This document shows positions 6,488 through 15,121 of a DNA stretch of 64,000 nucleotides, piece after piece. Numbering within the stretch: the stretch's first letter is position 1; each line of letters begins with the position of its first letter. Below the pieces are notes generated by a model, which saw only the letters and a list, made by a program, of their open reading frames with translations, was not told the origin of the DNA and ran no database searches. The stretch is from assembly GCF_000733775.1 (NCBI RefSeq), contig NZ_JPOE01000002.1, positions 1,116,001-1,180,000 on the forward strand, given 5' to 3'. Source of the stretch: Thiomonas sp. FB-Cd (GTDB lineage Bacteria > Pseudomonadota > Gammaproteobacteria > Burkholderiales > Burkholderiaceae_C). The translations under genes and the position numbers were made by a program.

Positions 6488-8155
6488 TTACGGCGCGATC
6501 TTGCGCTTGAGCGCCAGCGCCACCGGCCGGGGCAGATTGGGCATCGACCGAAGCAGCCAGGGCAGGACCTTGCGCTTGGCACCGCTGAGCGACTCCGGCA
6601 CCAGGGCTTCGATCAGGTGCGGGCCGGGGTAGGCCAGGGCGTATTCCAGCGCCTTGGTGAAGTCCTCTGCCGTGCTGGCGCGCACCGCATGCACGCCCAT
6701 GCCCTGCGCCAGCTGGGCGAAGTTCAGGCGCGGGCCATTTAAGTCCAACTGGGCTTTGGCCTTGGCGCCGCCGTCGCCGGCGCCCACGCGTTCCAGCTCC
6801 ACGTTCAGCACCGAGTAGCTGGCGTTGTTGAAAATGATGCTGACCACGTGCAGGTTCTCGCGCGCCATGCTCCACAGCGCCTGGATGGTGTACATGGCGG
6901 CGCCGTCGCCAATGAGCGCAATCACCGGCCTATCGGGGCAGGCAATGGCCGCGCCCACGGCATTGGGCAGGCCCTGGCCGATAGCGCCGCCGGTCAGCGT
7001 GATCAGGTCGTGGCGCGGGCAGCCGGCGGTCATGGCGCCGAGCATCAGGCCGCTGGTGATGGCCTCGTCGATCAGGATGGCGCCCTCGGGCAGCAGATGG
7101 CCCACGGCCTTGCAGACCTTGGGCGCGGAGAGCGCGCCGCGCGGGCGGCCGGGGCGCTGGGGCGCCTGCAGCGGGGGCCGGGTCTGCACTGCGCCCAGGG
7201 CGGCGGCGAGCTTTTCCAGACTGGTCCGGGCGTTTTGCTCGGGCGCGGCAAGGGTGTGCACGGTGCAGCCATCGGGCACCAGGTTGCTGGCCTTGCCGGG
7301 GTAGGCAAAGAAGGACACCGGCGCCTTGGCATCGACCAGGATCAGGTGCTTGACGCCCGCCAGTTGTACGCCCGCCATCTCGGCCAGATACGCGATGCGC
7401 TCGACCGTCGGCAGGCCCGCACCGCGCGTCAGGCGCGTGGGGAAGACCTCGGCCAAGAGCTCCACCCTCGCCTGCGCCGCGATGCGCGCCGCTGCCAGCA
7501 AGCCCGGCTCGCGCAGCGCTTGGCCTCCAAGCAGAAGGGCCGCCTTTTCGCCCGCGCGTACAGCTTGGGTGATGGCCCGGGCGATGGCTTGCACCACGGC
7601 GTCATCGGCCGCTGGGGCCGGGCTTTGGGTCGGCATGGGGCAAGGCTGAGCACCCTCGCCCCAGGACACGTCGGCGGGCACGATGAGCGTGGCCACTTGG
7701 CCCGGCAGGCCGCGTGCGGCCTGTACGGCGGCCACGGCGTCCTGGCTGAGTTGGGCGGTGTTGGCGCTGGTGCGCACAAAGCTGGGCGAAACATTCTTCG
7801 CCACTGTTTCGATGTCGGACTGCAGCTGCGCGTCGTACTGGGTGTGGAACGTGGCATGGTCACCGACGATGTTGACGACAGGCACCTTACCCTTGCGTGC
7901 GTTGTGCAGGTTGGCCATCCCGTTGCCCAGGCCGCACCCCATGTGCAAGAGCGTGGCGGCGGGTTTGTCGGCCATGCGCGCGTATCCTTCGGCAGCGCCC
8001 GTGGCCACGCCTTCGAACAAGGTCAGCACGGCGCGCATGCGCGGCGCGCTGTCGAGCGCGGCGACGAAATGCATCTCGCTGGTGCCGGGGTTGGTGAAGC
8101 AGACTTCGACGCCCGCATCGGTCAGAGTCTGCAGCAGGGCTTGGGCTCCGTTCAT
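6488..8155 (-). CDS. ThDP-dependent enzyme, acetolactate-synthase-like large subunit
   Basis: 555 residues. The N-terminal ThDP pyrimidine domain has the catalytic Glu in TLFEGVATGAAEGYARM near residue 49; the middle domain spans roughly 190-330; the C-terminal pyrophosphate domain has the GDGAAMY..NN motif near 435-465 that binds Mg-ThDP. It belongs to the acetolactate synthase/benzoylformate decarboxylase group; the true substrate is unknown and it lacks a regulatory-subunit neighbour, so it is not a standard IlvB. The ATG at 8155 follows AAGGACGG at a good distance. The frame stays open into tnpB copy 2, but that extension is antisense element DNA. It probably formed an operon with the flavoprotein at 9621-11246 before the element arrived. 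Confidence 0.85.
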   Translation of the reverse strand: MNGAQALLQTLTDAGVEVCFTNPGTSEMHFVAALDSAPRMRAVLTLFEGVATGAAEGYARMADKPAATLLHMGCGLGNGMANLHNARKGKVPVVNIVGDHATFHTQYDAQLQSDIETVAKNVSPSFVRTSANTAQLSQDAVAAVQAARGLPGQVATLIVPADVSWGEGAQPCPMPTQSPAPAADDAVVQAIARAITQAVRAGEKAALLLGGQALREPGLLAAARIAAQARVELLAEVFPTRLTRGAGLPTVERIAYLAEMAGVQLAGVKHLILVDAKAPVSFFAYPGKASNLVPDGCTVHTLAAPEQNARTSLEKLAAALGAVQTRPPLQAPQRPGRPRGALSAPKVCKAVGHLLPEGAILIDEAITSGLMLGAMTAGCPRHDLITLTGGAIGQGLPNAVGAAIACPDRPVIALIGDGAAMYTIQALWSMARENLHVVSIIFNNASYSVLNVELERVGAGDGGAKAKAQLDLNGPRLNFAQLAQGMGVHAVRASTAEDFTKALEYALAYPGPHLIEALVPESLSGAKRKVLPWLLRSMPNLPRPVALALKRKIAP

Positions 8156-8175
8156 GGGACCGTCCTTATGAAAGA

Positions 8176-8315
8176 TGAACTCTCCCGCCACTAAGCGCCT
8201 GACGGCGCTGTAGTGGGGGTTTCGCGGGTCACGGACCTGGACTTGCCCCGTTGCCGGGTCAGAGGTTTGGGTCTCGCCGCCACGCCCGTCCCAGGCGCGT
8301 CCTGCGTGTTGTGCG
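8176..8315 (-). ncRNA. Predicted omega RNA of tnpB copy 2
   Basis: Same nested right-end hairpin as copy 1 (outer CCACTA/TAGTGG, inner GCGCC/GGCGC). The guide would be read from the flank starting at 8175 toward lower coordinates, which includes the ribosome-binding site of the ThDP-enzyme gene. Boundaries are approximate and by analogy with characterised TnpB systems. Confidence 0.5.
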
Positions 8316-9480
8316 CGTCGATGAGAACCACCATTGCGCTGTTCTGGTCGCGCGGCGCCGTATGCCCGCAGTGCGGGCACACATGCACACGCTGCGCCAA
8401 CGTCTTGGGAACGAGTTCCCAGCACGCCGAGCAGCGCTGCGACGGTTTGAGCTGGCGCGTATGGCTCAGATGCAGTCGCGTACCAGCTTCTTTCGCTTTG
8501 TACGTGAGCATCTGATGCGCCATGCCGAACCCCGCCGAGAGCATCTCGCGGTTGAGTCCGGCTTTCTGCCGCACACGACGGCCCGGCGCTTCCACCGTGC
8601 CCTTCGCGCTGCGACTCATGGTCTTGGGTGCGAGTTCTTCGGTCGCCAGCACCGCGCATTGCCGCACCATCCTGGTCGTTTCCTTGTGCACGAAGTCCCG
8701 GCGCAGGTTGCCGATGCGATCATGCAGCACCGCGATGCCGCGGCTCAATCGCTTGTATCGCACGGAGCCTTTGCGTTTGCGTGCACGCTGGCGCTGCAGC
8801 ACTGCAAGGCGCGGCAGCGCCTCGCGCACCCAGCGCGGGTTCGCGATGCTGTCGCCATCGTCGAATGTGGCCCAGTCGTTGATCCCGAAATCCACGCCAC
8901 GCCGCATGTCGGCGGTGCGCTCGCGCGCACAGGCCGCATCGGGCACGCGCAGCGTCACCGACACAAACCACTGACCGTTGCGGCGTGTCAGGGCGATGTC
9001 GTTGGGTTTGGCATCAATCCCAAAACGATGCTGCCCACGCGCCCGGATGGACAGGGCGGCATCGCCGCTGCCGATGCGCAGGGTTGCGCCACGGCCGCCG
9101 TGCTCCATCAGCTTCCACCCAACCGGATCGGGATAGGCAAAACCCGAGAACCGCTTGCTGGATTTGAATCGCGGGAATCCGGGCGTCTGCCCCGCCTTGA
9201 CGCGGCGGAAGAACGACTGGAATGCGAGATCCAGCCGCCGCAGCGTTTGCTGCAGCGCGTGGCTACCGAGTTCCATGAACTCAGGCCGCTTCGCCTTGAT
9301 CTGCGGCAGGACGTTCTGCTGGTCGTAGTAAGAGATGGACTTCCTGGCCTTGCGCCAGGCGTCGATGCGTTCTTCCAGCGCCGCGTTGTACAACTCGCAG
9401 TGCAGCCGCGTCCACGCCTCAAGCCGCGCAGCTTGCGCGGCATTGGGATACAGCTTGAGCGTGACTTTGCGCCGTTGCAT
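8191..9480 (-). CDS. tnpB: RNA-guided endonuclease TnpB (IS1341-type), copy 2
   Basis: 429 residues, identical to copy 1 except for Thr in place of Pro in KPLTRQRGK near residue 408. RuvC residues Asp197, Glu281 and Asp378 and the four zinc-finger cysteines are intact, so the protein should be active. With no tnpA in the window, movement would need a transposase supplied from elsewhere in the genome. Near-identity with copy 1 over the whole element, including non-coding ends, indicates recent spread or gene conversion. Confidence 0.92.
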   Translation of the reverse strand: MQRRKVTLKLYPNAAQAARLEAWTRLHCELYNAALEERIDAWRKARKSISYYDQQNVLPQIKAKRPEFMELGSHALQQTLRRLDLAFQSFFRRVKAGQTPGFPRFKSSKRFSGFAYPDPVGWKLMEHGGRGATLRIGSGDAALSIRARGQHRFGIDAKPNDIALTRRNGQWFVSVTLRVPDAACARERTADMRRGVDFGINDWATFDDGDSIANPRWVREALPRLAVLQRQRARKRKGSVRYKRLSRGIAVLHDRIGNLRRDFVHKETTRMVRQCAVLATEELAPKTMSRSAKGTVEAPGRRVRQKAGLNREMLSAGFGMAHQMLTYKAKEAGTRLHLSHTRQLKPSQRCSACWELVPKTLAQRVHVCPHCGHTAPRDQNSAMVVLIDAHNTQDAPGTGVAARPKPLTRQRGKSRSVTRETPTTAPSGA

Positions 9481-9620
9481 GCTGGTATTTTATCCAGCAT
9501 GGCGAGGAACAACAAGCGAAAACCGCCCGCTTGACCCCCTCCTGCCCGGACGGCTTCGCCTGAGCGACGCTGTGCGTCGGGCCGGGCGAGGAAGGGGAAT
9601 GCGCGGGCATGTGTTCATAG

Positions 9621-11246
9621 CTACCAGTAGGTGTTTGGGCCACCGCTGGTAATGGAGCGCGCAGCCGCGCGAGCCGTGAGAATGCAGCCGGGCAGGAAGG
9701 TGCCCTCCAATGATCGCTTGCCGCTGGCGCCGCCGCCGCCGAAGCCCGCGGCCTCGCCCACGCAGTACAGGCCGTCCACCGGCTGCCCAGCGCTGTCCAA
9801 CACGCGGCTTTGCAGATCGGTCCGCAGGCCGCCCAGGCTCTTGCGTGTGATGAGCTGCATGTGAATGGCGATGAACGGCCCGGCGCCCTTTTGCTGCAGC
9901 GGCGCGGGCTTACATGTGCGCAGCATGTCGGGCCGCCACTGGCGTGCATGCAGGATGCGGCGGATCTGGTCGTCGTTTTCCAGCTTGTTGCCGTTGCTGA
10001 AATTAGCGTCGAAGGCGTCGGCCGTGGCCTGCAAGGTGGCGGCCTGCACGTCGTGCGATGCTGTGAGCGCATTCATCTTTACAGCCAGCTCGGCCAGGGT
10101 GTCGGCCACCAGGAAATGCGGACTCTCGCTTTGCATCTGCCGCACCAGGCGATGGTTACCCAGCAGGGTTTCCTTGATGAACGCCGGGAACTGCATGTCG
10201 CGGATGCGCTGGTTGTGCTCAGCGCCGGAGATGGCGAATTCCTTGGCCGCAATGCGCCAGTTGAGCAGATGCCAGGTCCAGGGTTTGTCTTGCTGCGCCA
10301 CGCGCTGGCACAGCCAGTGCGTGTCAAATCCCGTCACCAAGGGCTCGGGGCCGATGCGCTTGCCGGTGTGATTGAGCCACAGGGCCGACTTGCAGGGAAT
10401 GGTGGAGAGCCCGTGACCGGCAAACTGTGGATAGGGGTGCGGAATGCCCGCCGCGTAGTTCCACATCTCGCCCGCGTGGGTGATCTGCGCGCCAAAGCGT
10501 TCAGCAGCGTGGTGGTGCAAGCGGCCGTCGGCAAAGGGGTGAGCACCGTTGAGCATGGCGGCTGGCATGAAGCGATTTCTGGGCCAGTTGGCACGTGTCT
10601 CGGCGTGGCCACCGTTGATGCCGCCCATGGCCAGCACCACGACGGGGGCGCGCAGCTGCAGCGCTTGGCCGCTGTCTTCGTCGATGGCCACGGCACCGCT
10701 GAGGCCGCCGCTGCTCTGCTCCAGCTGCGTGACGCGGTGACGGTGCAAGAGCGTCAGGCGGCCATCCCCGCTCGCCCGGCGCAGCGCGGCGATCATGCGC
10801 CGCGTGAGCTCGCGCGCGGTACCCCAGACCACGTGGTAGCGGGGCAGGCTGTTGCCGTCGCCATGCAGGCCGCGCTCGACCCAGTTCACGGCGGGCATGA
10901 ACTTCAGGCCCTCGCCCAGCAACCAGTCATAGACGTGGCTACGCGAATGCTCGACGTAATAGCGCGCCCACTGCTGGGGGTAGAGGTCGTCCTCGGCCAG
11001 CTCGCCAAAGCGCTGCCAGTCGGCCAGGGCGCGCTCGGGCGTGTCGGGGATTCTCATCTTCGCCTGCAAGGCCGTGCCCACCAGCGCCATGCCGCCAAAC
11101 GCCCACAGGGCCAGCCCACCAAAACGCTCGGCTGTGTCGCGTTCGATCAAAGTGACCCGCTGACCAGCGCGCAGCAACTCCAGAGCCGCGACGATGCCCG
11201 CCAAGCCGCCCCCCACCACCAATGCATCGGTCCGCAATGCAGCCAT
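9621..11246 (-). CDS. FAD-binding dehydrogenase (KstD/fumarate-reductase-like flavoprotein)
   Basis: 541 residues. The N-terminal Rossmann FAD site (ALVVGGGLAGIVAALELL) and a C-terminal flavin-contact segment (GLYCVGEAAGFGGGGASG) are typical of the family that includes 3-ketosteroid dehydrogenases and fumarate-reductase flavoproteins. The protein resembles the group annotated as putative FAD-binding dehydrogenases. The substrate is unknown; paired with an acetolactate-synthase-like enzyme, a role in oxidising or reducing a small carbonyl compound is possible but unproven. The C-terminus (SGGPNTYW) ends just before the tnpB copy 2 left flank and is probably native. Confidence 0.85.
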   Translation of the reverse strand: MAALRTDALVVGGGLAGIVAALELLRAGQRVTLIERDTAERFGGLALWAFGGMALVGTALQAKMRIPDTPERALADWQRFGELAEDDLYPQQWARYYVEHSRSHVYDWLLGEGLKFMPAVNWVERGLHGDGNSLPRYHVVWGTARELTRRMIAALRRASGDGRLTLLHRHRVTQLEQSSGGLSGAVAIDEDSGQALQLRAPVVVLAMGGINGGHAETRANWPRNRFMPAAMLNGAHPFADGRLHHHAAERFGAQITHAGEMWNYAAGIPHPYPQFAGHGLSTIPCKSALWLNHTGKRIGPEPLVTGFDTHWLCQRVAQQDKPWTWHLLNWRIAAKEFAISGAEHNQRIRDMQFPAFIKETLLGNHRLVRQMQSESPHFLVADTLAELAVKMNALTASHDVQAATLQATADAFDANFSNGNKLENDDQIRRILHARQWRPDMLRTCKPAPLQQKGAGPFIAIHMQLITRKSLGGLRTDLQSRVLDSAGQPVDGLYCVGEAAGFGGGGASGKRSLEGTFLPGCILTARAAARSITSGGPNTYW

Positions 11247-11727
11247 CGGTTTGTCTCCTGTAACGGCAACGCTGAACAGCCCCAGCAGTGCGTCGCCCTG
11301 TTGCCGTCAGCGATAGCGGGTGACGTTACGCCTTAACTGATTTTGCAGGCCATCGAACGCGTGCCCGGGCATTCCCCTCCTTGGCCGGCCCGACGCACAG
11401 GATATCGATGCTGCCGGCGGCCGCTGGCTATGGCATAGCGGCCGTCCCCGCAAGCCGTGCCACCTAACGATAGCAACGGCCGCGCTGGTGAGGGCCGCAG
11501 AATGCCCCGCATTTGGCCGAGGCTGTGTGGAAACGCGTTCGGCATGCCATTGTGGCGATCCCGGTGCTGCCAACTGGAGTTGGCGGCTGCGCAAGCAAGT
11601 TACTTGATGTTTGACATTGACACGTTGAGAAACACTTCCTATGTTTAGCGTGATGGGCCTGCAATCCAAAGACTTCGATCAGGCTGGCCGGCGCAATCCA
11701 ATCCACGAGTCTCAAAGGAGAGTCAAC
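11247..11727. other. Intergenic region with element remnant (480 bp)
   Basis: No protein gene is supported. It holds the left-end remnant at 11355-11400 and, at 11714-11720, the AAAGGAG ribosome-binding site of the DUF2202 gene. An AT-richer stretch at about 11590-11650 is the likely promoter of that gene. Confidence 0.5.
11355..11400 (+). mobile_element. Left-end remnant of the tnpB-element family
   Basis: The stretch from GAACGCGTGCCCGGGCATT through GGCCGGCCCGACGCACAG aligns base for base, with about seven mismatches in 46, to the first part of the full elements. Similarity ends after the CGACGCACAG block. It is preceded by C instead of T in the flank motif (CGAAC for TGAAC). It is a decayed solo end with no linked right end. 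Confidence 0.65.
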
Positions 11728-12384
11728 ATGCTGACCCGAATCGTTGCCGTCGCGCTGGCGATGGTCTTGTGCACCTTCACCACGCCGTATGCATCGGTCA
11801 CGCATGCCGCGCTGGCCCTCACGTCGCAGGAGCAGGCCGACCTGCTGTACACCCGCGAAGAGGAAAAAGTCGCACGCGACAGCTATCTGACCCTGTACGG
11901 TCTCTGGAATCTGCAAATCTTCAGCAACATCGCCGAAGCCGAGCAGTCCCATATGGACGCCATTCTCAAATTGCTCGACAAGTACAACCTGTCGGACCCT
12001 GCGGCGGGCAATGCAGTTGGGGTGTTCACCAATCCCAAGCTCCAGACCCTCTACTACACGCTGCTTGCCAAGGGCGAGCTCAGCAGCCTCGATGCGCTGG
12101 AGGTCGGTGGCCTGATTGAAGAAACGGACATCATCGATATCACCGCGGCGGTTGGACGCTCCCAGCACGAGGACATCACCAAGACTTACGAAACCCTGAT
12201 GTGCGGCTCGCGCAATCACCTGCGGGGTTTCGCGCAGGTCATCACCGCCGACACCGGACTGCCGTACCAGGCCCAGGTGCTGCCGCAGGACGTGGTCGAC
12301 CAGATCCTCACCAGCCCGATGGAAAAATGCGGCAGCCACGCGCGTGAATCCGCCACGGCGGACCAGCACCGCGGCGCGCACTGA
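11728..12384 (+). CDS. DUF2202 ferritin-like secreted protein
   Basis: 218 residues. A Sec signal peptide (residues 1-28, hydrophobic AVALAMVLCTF) leads to an all-helical DUF2202 domain: LLYTREEEKVARDSYLTL, then SNIAEAEQSHMDAI, an EETDI segment and a SQHEDI helix. The spaced Glu/His residues (EEEK, AEQSH, EETD) resemble di-iron ferritin-like helices. The family has no established function; metal or redox stress handling in the periplasm is a guess. AAAGGAG is placed well before the ATG at 11728; upstream in-frame ATG is not needed. A perfect 49-bp palindrome follows the stop directly. Confidence 0.85.
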   Translation: MLTRIVAVALAMVLCTFTTPYASVTHAALALTSQEQADLLYTREEEKVARDSYLTLYGLWNLQIFSNIAEAEQSHMDAILKLLDKYNLSDPAAGNAVGVFTNPKLQTLYYTLLAKGELSSLDALEVGGLIEETDIIDITAAVGRSQHEDITKTYETLMCGSRNHLRGFAQVITADTGLPYQAQVLPQDVVDQILTSPMEKCGSHARESATADQHRGAH

Positions 12385-12433
12385 GTAACCGCCTGCGCAC
12401 GACGGGCATGGCCCGTCGTGCGCAGGCGGTTAC
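12385..12433. repeat. 49-bp near-continuous palindrome (23-bp arms, ATG loop)
   Basis: Bases 12385-12407 and 12411-12433 are perfect reverse complements around a 3-base loop, starting right after the DUF2202 stop codon. RNA from either strand would form a very stable hairpin. No T-run follows, so it may work as a terminator only with help, or as an mRNA-stabilising element. Confidence 0.8.
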
Positions 12434-12652
12434 CTGTAGCCTGTCATCACCCCGCGTGGCGCGCCGCGGATGGCCATCGCCAAAAGGCACGCGCTGGATG
12501 CCCGTGGGCATCGCCGCATGGCTTGGCTCTGCCTGCAATGCCGCAGAGTAGCCAAATCCGCACAACCGGCCTATCCTGAATAAGGAGCTTGGAGCCGCGC
12601 GTTGTGTCGGTCAACAGTGCGAAGGCCACAAGAAGCCTCAAGGAGCATTGCC

Positions 12653-13081
12653 ATGTCTCAGCCGTCACAACGATTTGCCTGCCACCGGGTCGCAGCTGCG
12701 ATCGTCGCCCTCGCCGCCGTGCTGCCCACCGCCAGCGTCTATGCGCAATACGGCCCCCATGACCAGGGCCGCGGGCGGCCCGACTGGCATGGTCAGCGCG
12801 GGCCGCAACCAAACTACCGCAATCAGCGTCAGCCGCAGTACGACTATCGTCGCGGCGGTGGCGGCGGCGGCAACGGCGATTTCATTTTCGGTGCGCTGCT
12901 GGGCGCGGTCATTGGCACGGCCGTACTGGGGGCGATGCAGCCCCCGCCACCCGTGGTTTATTCGGCGCCACCGCCGCCGCCACCGCCTGGCGTGTATTAC
13001 TCCGCGCCCCCGCCTCCGCCCGGGAGCACCTATTACGCCCCCTATCCCTACCCGCCCTCCAACTATCCTCCGTCGTATTGA
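12653..13081 (+). CDS. Secreted Gly/Pro/Tyr-rich protein
   Basis: 142 residues with a clear signal peptide (AAIVALAAVLPTASVYAQ, cleaved near residue 29). The mature part has an Asn/Gln/Arg-rich segment, a Gly run (residues about 80-86), one glycine-zipper-like hydrophobic helix (FGALLGAVIGTAVLGAM) and a C-terminal half of Pro and Tyr repeats (PPPPPPPGVYYS type). AAGGAGC lies before the ATG at 12653. No enzymatic family is recognised; an envelope or surface role is likely from composition. It lies between a DUF2202 gene and a Spy-like gene on the same strand. Confidence 0.75.
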   Translation: MSQPSQRFACHRVAAAIVALAAVLPTASVYAQYGPHDQGRGRPDWHGQRGPQPNYRNQRQPQYDYRRGGGGGGNGDFIFGALLGAVIGTAVLGAMQPPPPVVYSAPPPPPPPGVYYSAPPPPPGSTYYAPYPYPPSNYPPSY

Positions 13082-13190
13082 CGCGGGCTTTGCAGCCAGG
13101 CGCGCGGCAGTATCGACCGTCGCCTGCGGCTGAACCCGCCAAAGGGGCCAGCGACCGCCCCACCCTTGGAACCCATTCGAGAGCCCAACC

Positions 13191-13682
13191 ATGAACCATC
13201 CGATCCGCATCGCCATGTTGCCCGCAATGCTCGCGCTTGCATTCCTGTCGCCCGTGGCTGGCGCGCAGAGCAGCTCATCCACCCAGGCGCGCGCACCATC
13301 ATCCAAGGTCGCATCTACGACCCGACGCGCCGAACGGCGCGAAAACCTCGTGGAGCAGCGCATTGTCGAGCTGCACAAGCAGCTGGAGATCACGCTGCAG
13401 GAGGCACCGCAATGGAACGCCTTTGCCCTGACCATGCGCCAGAATGCCGATGCCATGGAGCAGGCGTTTCGCGAGCGCATGACCAAAATGCCGACGATGA
13501 ATGCCGATGAAGTCATGAAGTCGTATGCCAACATGGCCGCGCTGAACGCGCAAAACGTCCAGAAGCTTTCGGCTTCGTTCAGCGATTTGTATGGCGTGCT
13601 CTCCCCGAATCAAAAGGCCATCGCCGACCGGCTGTTCAGGCATGAGCCCAGGCGCTTGCGCAAGGCTCCAGTGAAGAAATAG
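13191..13682 (+). CDS. Spy/CpxP-like periplasmic protein (LTXXQ-type)
   Basis: 163 residues. A signal peptide (MLPALALAFLSPVAGAQ-like, residues 1-25) is followed by a helical domain rich in charged and Met/Gln residues. VLSPNQKAIADRLF near residue 140 corresponds to the LTxxQ element of Spy/CpxP proteins, and RIVELHKQLEITLQEAPQW to the first helix. Family members act as ATP-independent periplasmic chaperones and envelope-stress feedback factors. Its neighbours (secreted Pro-rich protein, UspA) fit an envelope-stress cluster. Function is by family only. Confidence 0.75.
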   Translation: MNHPIRIAMLPAMLALAFLSPVAGAQSSSSTQARAPSSKVASTTRRAERRENLVEQRIVELHKQLEITLQEAPQWNAFALTMRQNADAMEQAFRERMTKMPTMNADEVMKSYANMAALNAQNVQKLSASFSDLYGVLSPNQKAIADRLFRHEPRRLRKAPVKK

Positions 13683-13838
13683 GCGCGACGCTGCGTCGAT
13701 GCCCGCGTCAGCATCCTGGGATTTGCGCCCGGACCCGCTGCATGGCGTGCGACGGTGCGGTGGCGCTCATGGATGCGTGCGACCGATGCCCATGGCATCG
13801 ACAGCTCGCGTTGGACGATCGATCAAACACAGTGAATT

Positions 13839-14300
13839 ATGTACAAGAACATTTTGATCGCCATTGACGGCAGTCCGGTGTCCGATGCCGCGCTGCGCCA
13901 TGCCATCGCCTTGGCGCAGGACCAGCGCGCCCATCTGCACATCGTTCACGTCGTCGACATCATGGGAATGCCCTGGGCCGATCTGGGCGAGTCGGTCGAG
14001 GTGGACATGCCGGCGATCTATCGGCAGCAAGGCCAGGCGATTCTGGACCGGTCCCTGGCCCAAGCCACGCAGGCCGGACTGCCTGCCACCTCGACGCTTC
14101 TGGAAAGCGAGTCGGTCGGGCAGCGGGTCGCCGAGCTGCTCGCCGATCAGGCCAAGGCGCTGTCGGCTGATCTGCTCGTTGTGGGCAGCCATGGCTACCG
14201 AGGCCTCAGCCGCTTGTTCCTCGGCAGCGTGGCCGAAGGGATCTCGCGGCTCAGCAGCGTGCCCGTGTTGATCGTGCACGGCGCCGCGCCCAACAAGTAG
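13839..14300 (+). CDS. Universal stress protein, UspA family
   Basis: 153 residues, the standard size. It begins MYKNILIAIDGSPVSDAALRHA, with the Asp of the nucleotide-binding core, and ends with the ATP-binding signature GSHGYRGLSRLFLGSVAEGI (G-2x-G-9x-G-S/T) near 122-141, so it is the ATP-binding type. UspA proteins are induced by starvation and stress and act as ATP-dependent switches in the cytoplasm. It is followed at 44 bp by pcm, with which it is probably cotranscribed. Confidence 0.92.
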   Translation: MYKNILIAIDGSPVSDAALRHAIALAQDQRAHLHIVHVVDIMGMPWADLGESVEVDMPAIYRQQGQAILDRSLAQATQAGLPATSTLLESESVGQRVAELLADQAKALSADLLVVGSHGYRGLSRLFLGSVAEGISRLSSVPVLIVHGAAPNK

Positions 14301-14344
14301 TCCGCTTATACCGGCCCATCCATTGACCAGTTCAGGAGTAACGA

Positions 14345-14962
14345 ATGTCCAAGACGGATTTTGCGAATCGCCGCGAGGCGATGGTCCAGCATCAGATCGC
14401 CCACCGTGGGGTCCAGGCGCCGCTCGTTCTCGACGCGATGCGCGCTGTGCCCCGCGAGGCCTTTCTTCCCGATGAATTGCGCGAACTCGCCTACGAGGAC
14501 ACCCCCTTGCAAAGCCAGGAGGGGCATCCGTTTTCTGCCCCCTACTTCGTCGCGATGATGATCGCCGCACTCGAACTCAAAGGCGGAGAAACCGTGCTGG
14601 AAATCGGCACCGGCTCGGGTTACAGCTCAGCAGTGCTGTCCCGTATTGCCAATAATGTCTACACCGTCGAGCGTGTCGGACAGCTTGCCGAGAAGGCGGC
14701 CGCCACACTGGCCGACCACGGCTATCGCAATGTGCACGTCCTGCATGGGGACGGAACGCACGGCTGGGCGGATCATGCCCCCTACGACGCCATCCTGGTT
14801 GCCGCGGGCAGTCCTGCCATCCCCCAGACGCTTGAAAAACAGCTCAACATCGGTGGCCGTCTCGTCATTCCAATGGGCACTGGGCAGGAGGTGCAAGAAA
14901 TGGTCCGCGTCACGCGCCTGTCGGAGACCGAATTCAAACGGGACCATATTGCCCGTCTTTGA
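14345..14962 (+). CDS. pcm: Protein-L-isoaspartate O-methyltransferase
   Basis: 205 residues. SAM-dependent methyltransferase motif I is VLEIGTGSGYSSAVLS near residues 80-95, with the PCMT-specific FSAPYFVAMM loop before it and VYTVER after it. It repairs proteins by methylating L-isoaspartyl residues. CAGGAGTAACG lies before the ATG. The protein stops at FKRDHIARL, roughly ten residues before the usual RFVPL end, so it may lack the final strand. The neighbouring UspA and Spy-like genes suggest expression under stress. Confidence 0.88.
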   Translation: MSKTDFANRREAMVQHQIAHRGVQAPLVLDAMRAVPREAFLPDELRELAYEDTPLQSQEGHPFSAPYFVAMMIAALELKGGETVLEIGTGSGYSSAVLSRIANNVYTVERVGQLAEKAAATLADHGYRNVHVLHGDGTHGWADHAPYDAILVAAGSPAIPQTLEKQLNIGGRLVIPMGTGQEVQEMVRVTRLSETEFKRDHIARL

Positions 14963-15121
14963 TCACGGGATCCGCGCCCGGCCCTCGCCGCGCCCTGCGC
15001 CGATCGGCTTTGCAGGCGGCGCCTGCACCCTGAGCCGGGGCGCAGCGCCTGCGCAGACGGCCAGAGGCCGGGTCGAGCCACGGCGTCCTCGATGCGTCCT
15101 CTGCCTCGCGAGGCCTGCGCC

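Larger units (their letters stand above)
8176..9612 (-). mobile_element. tnpB-only IS200/IS605-family element, copy 2
   Basis: 1437 bp, almost identical to copy 1, in reverse orientation. The left flank reads TATGAAC (complement of 9613-9619) and the right terminus is GTTCA (complement of 8176-8180). It separates a flavoprotein dehydrogenase gene from a ThDP-enzyme gene, both on the same strand and both apparently complete, so this insertion is intergenic and 20 bp upstream of the latter's start codon. Confidence 0.9.

Noticed and set aside
6488..8659. A 723-codon reading for the ThDP enzyme extending into tnpB copy 2
   Set aside because: The first 168 codons are antisense or off-frame reading of tnpB and recur after copy 1 and copy 3. 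The native start at 8155 has a good ribosome-binding site and matches the family N-terminus.
8251..9534. 427-codon frame antisense to tnpB copy 2 (also antisense to copies 1 and 3)
   Set aside because: It mirrors tnpB codons on the opposite strand, is His/Arg/Ala-rich, and has no ribosome-binding site; a shadow of GC-rich coding DNA.
13600..15121. Complete genomic island with integrase and attachment sites around the stress genes
   Set aside because: No integrase, tRNA or flanking direct repeats were found; the cluster may simply be accessory genes among insertion elements.
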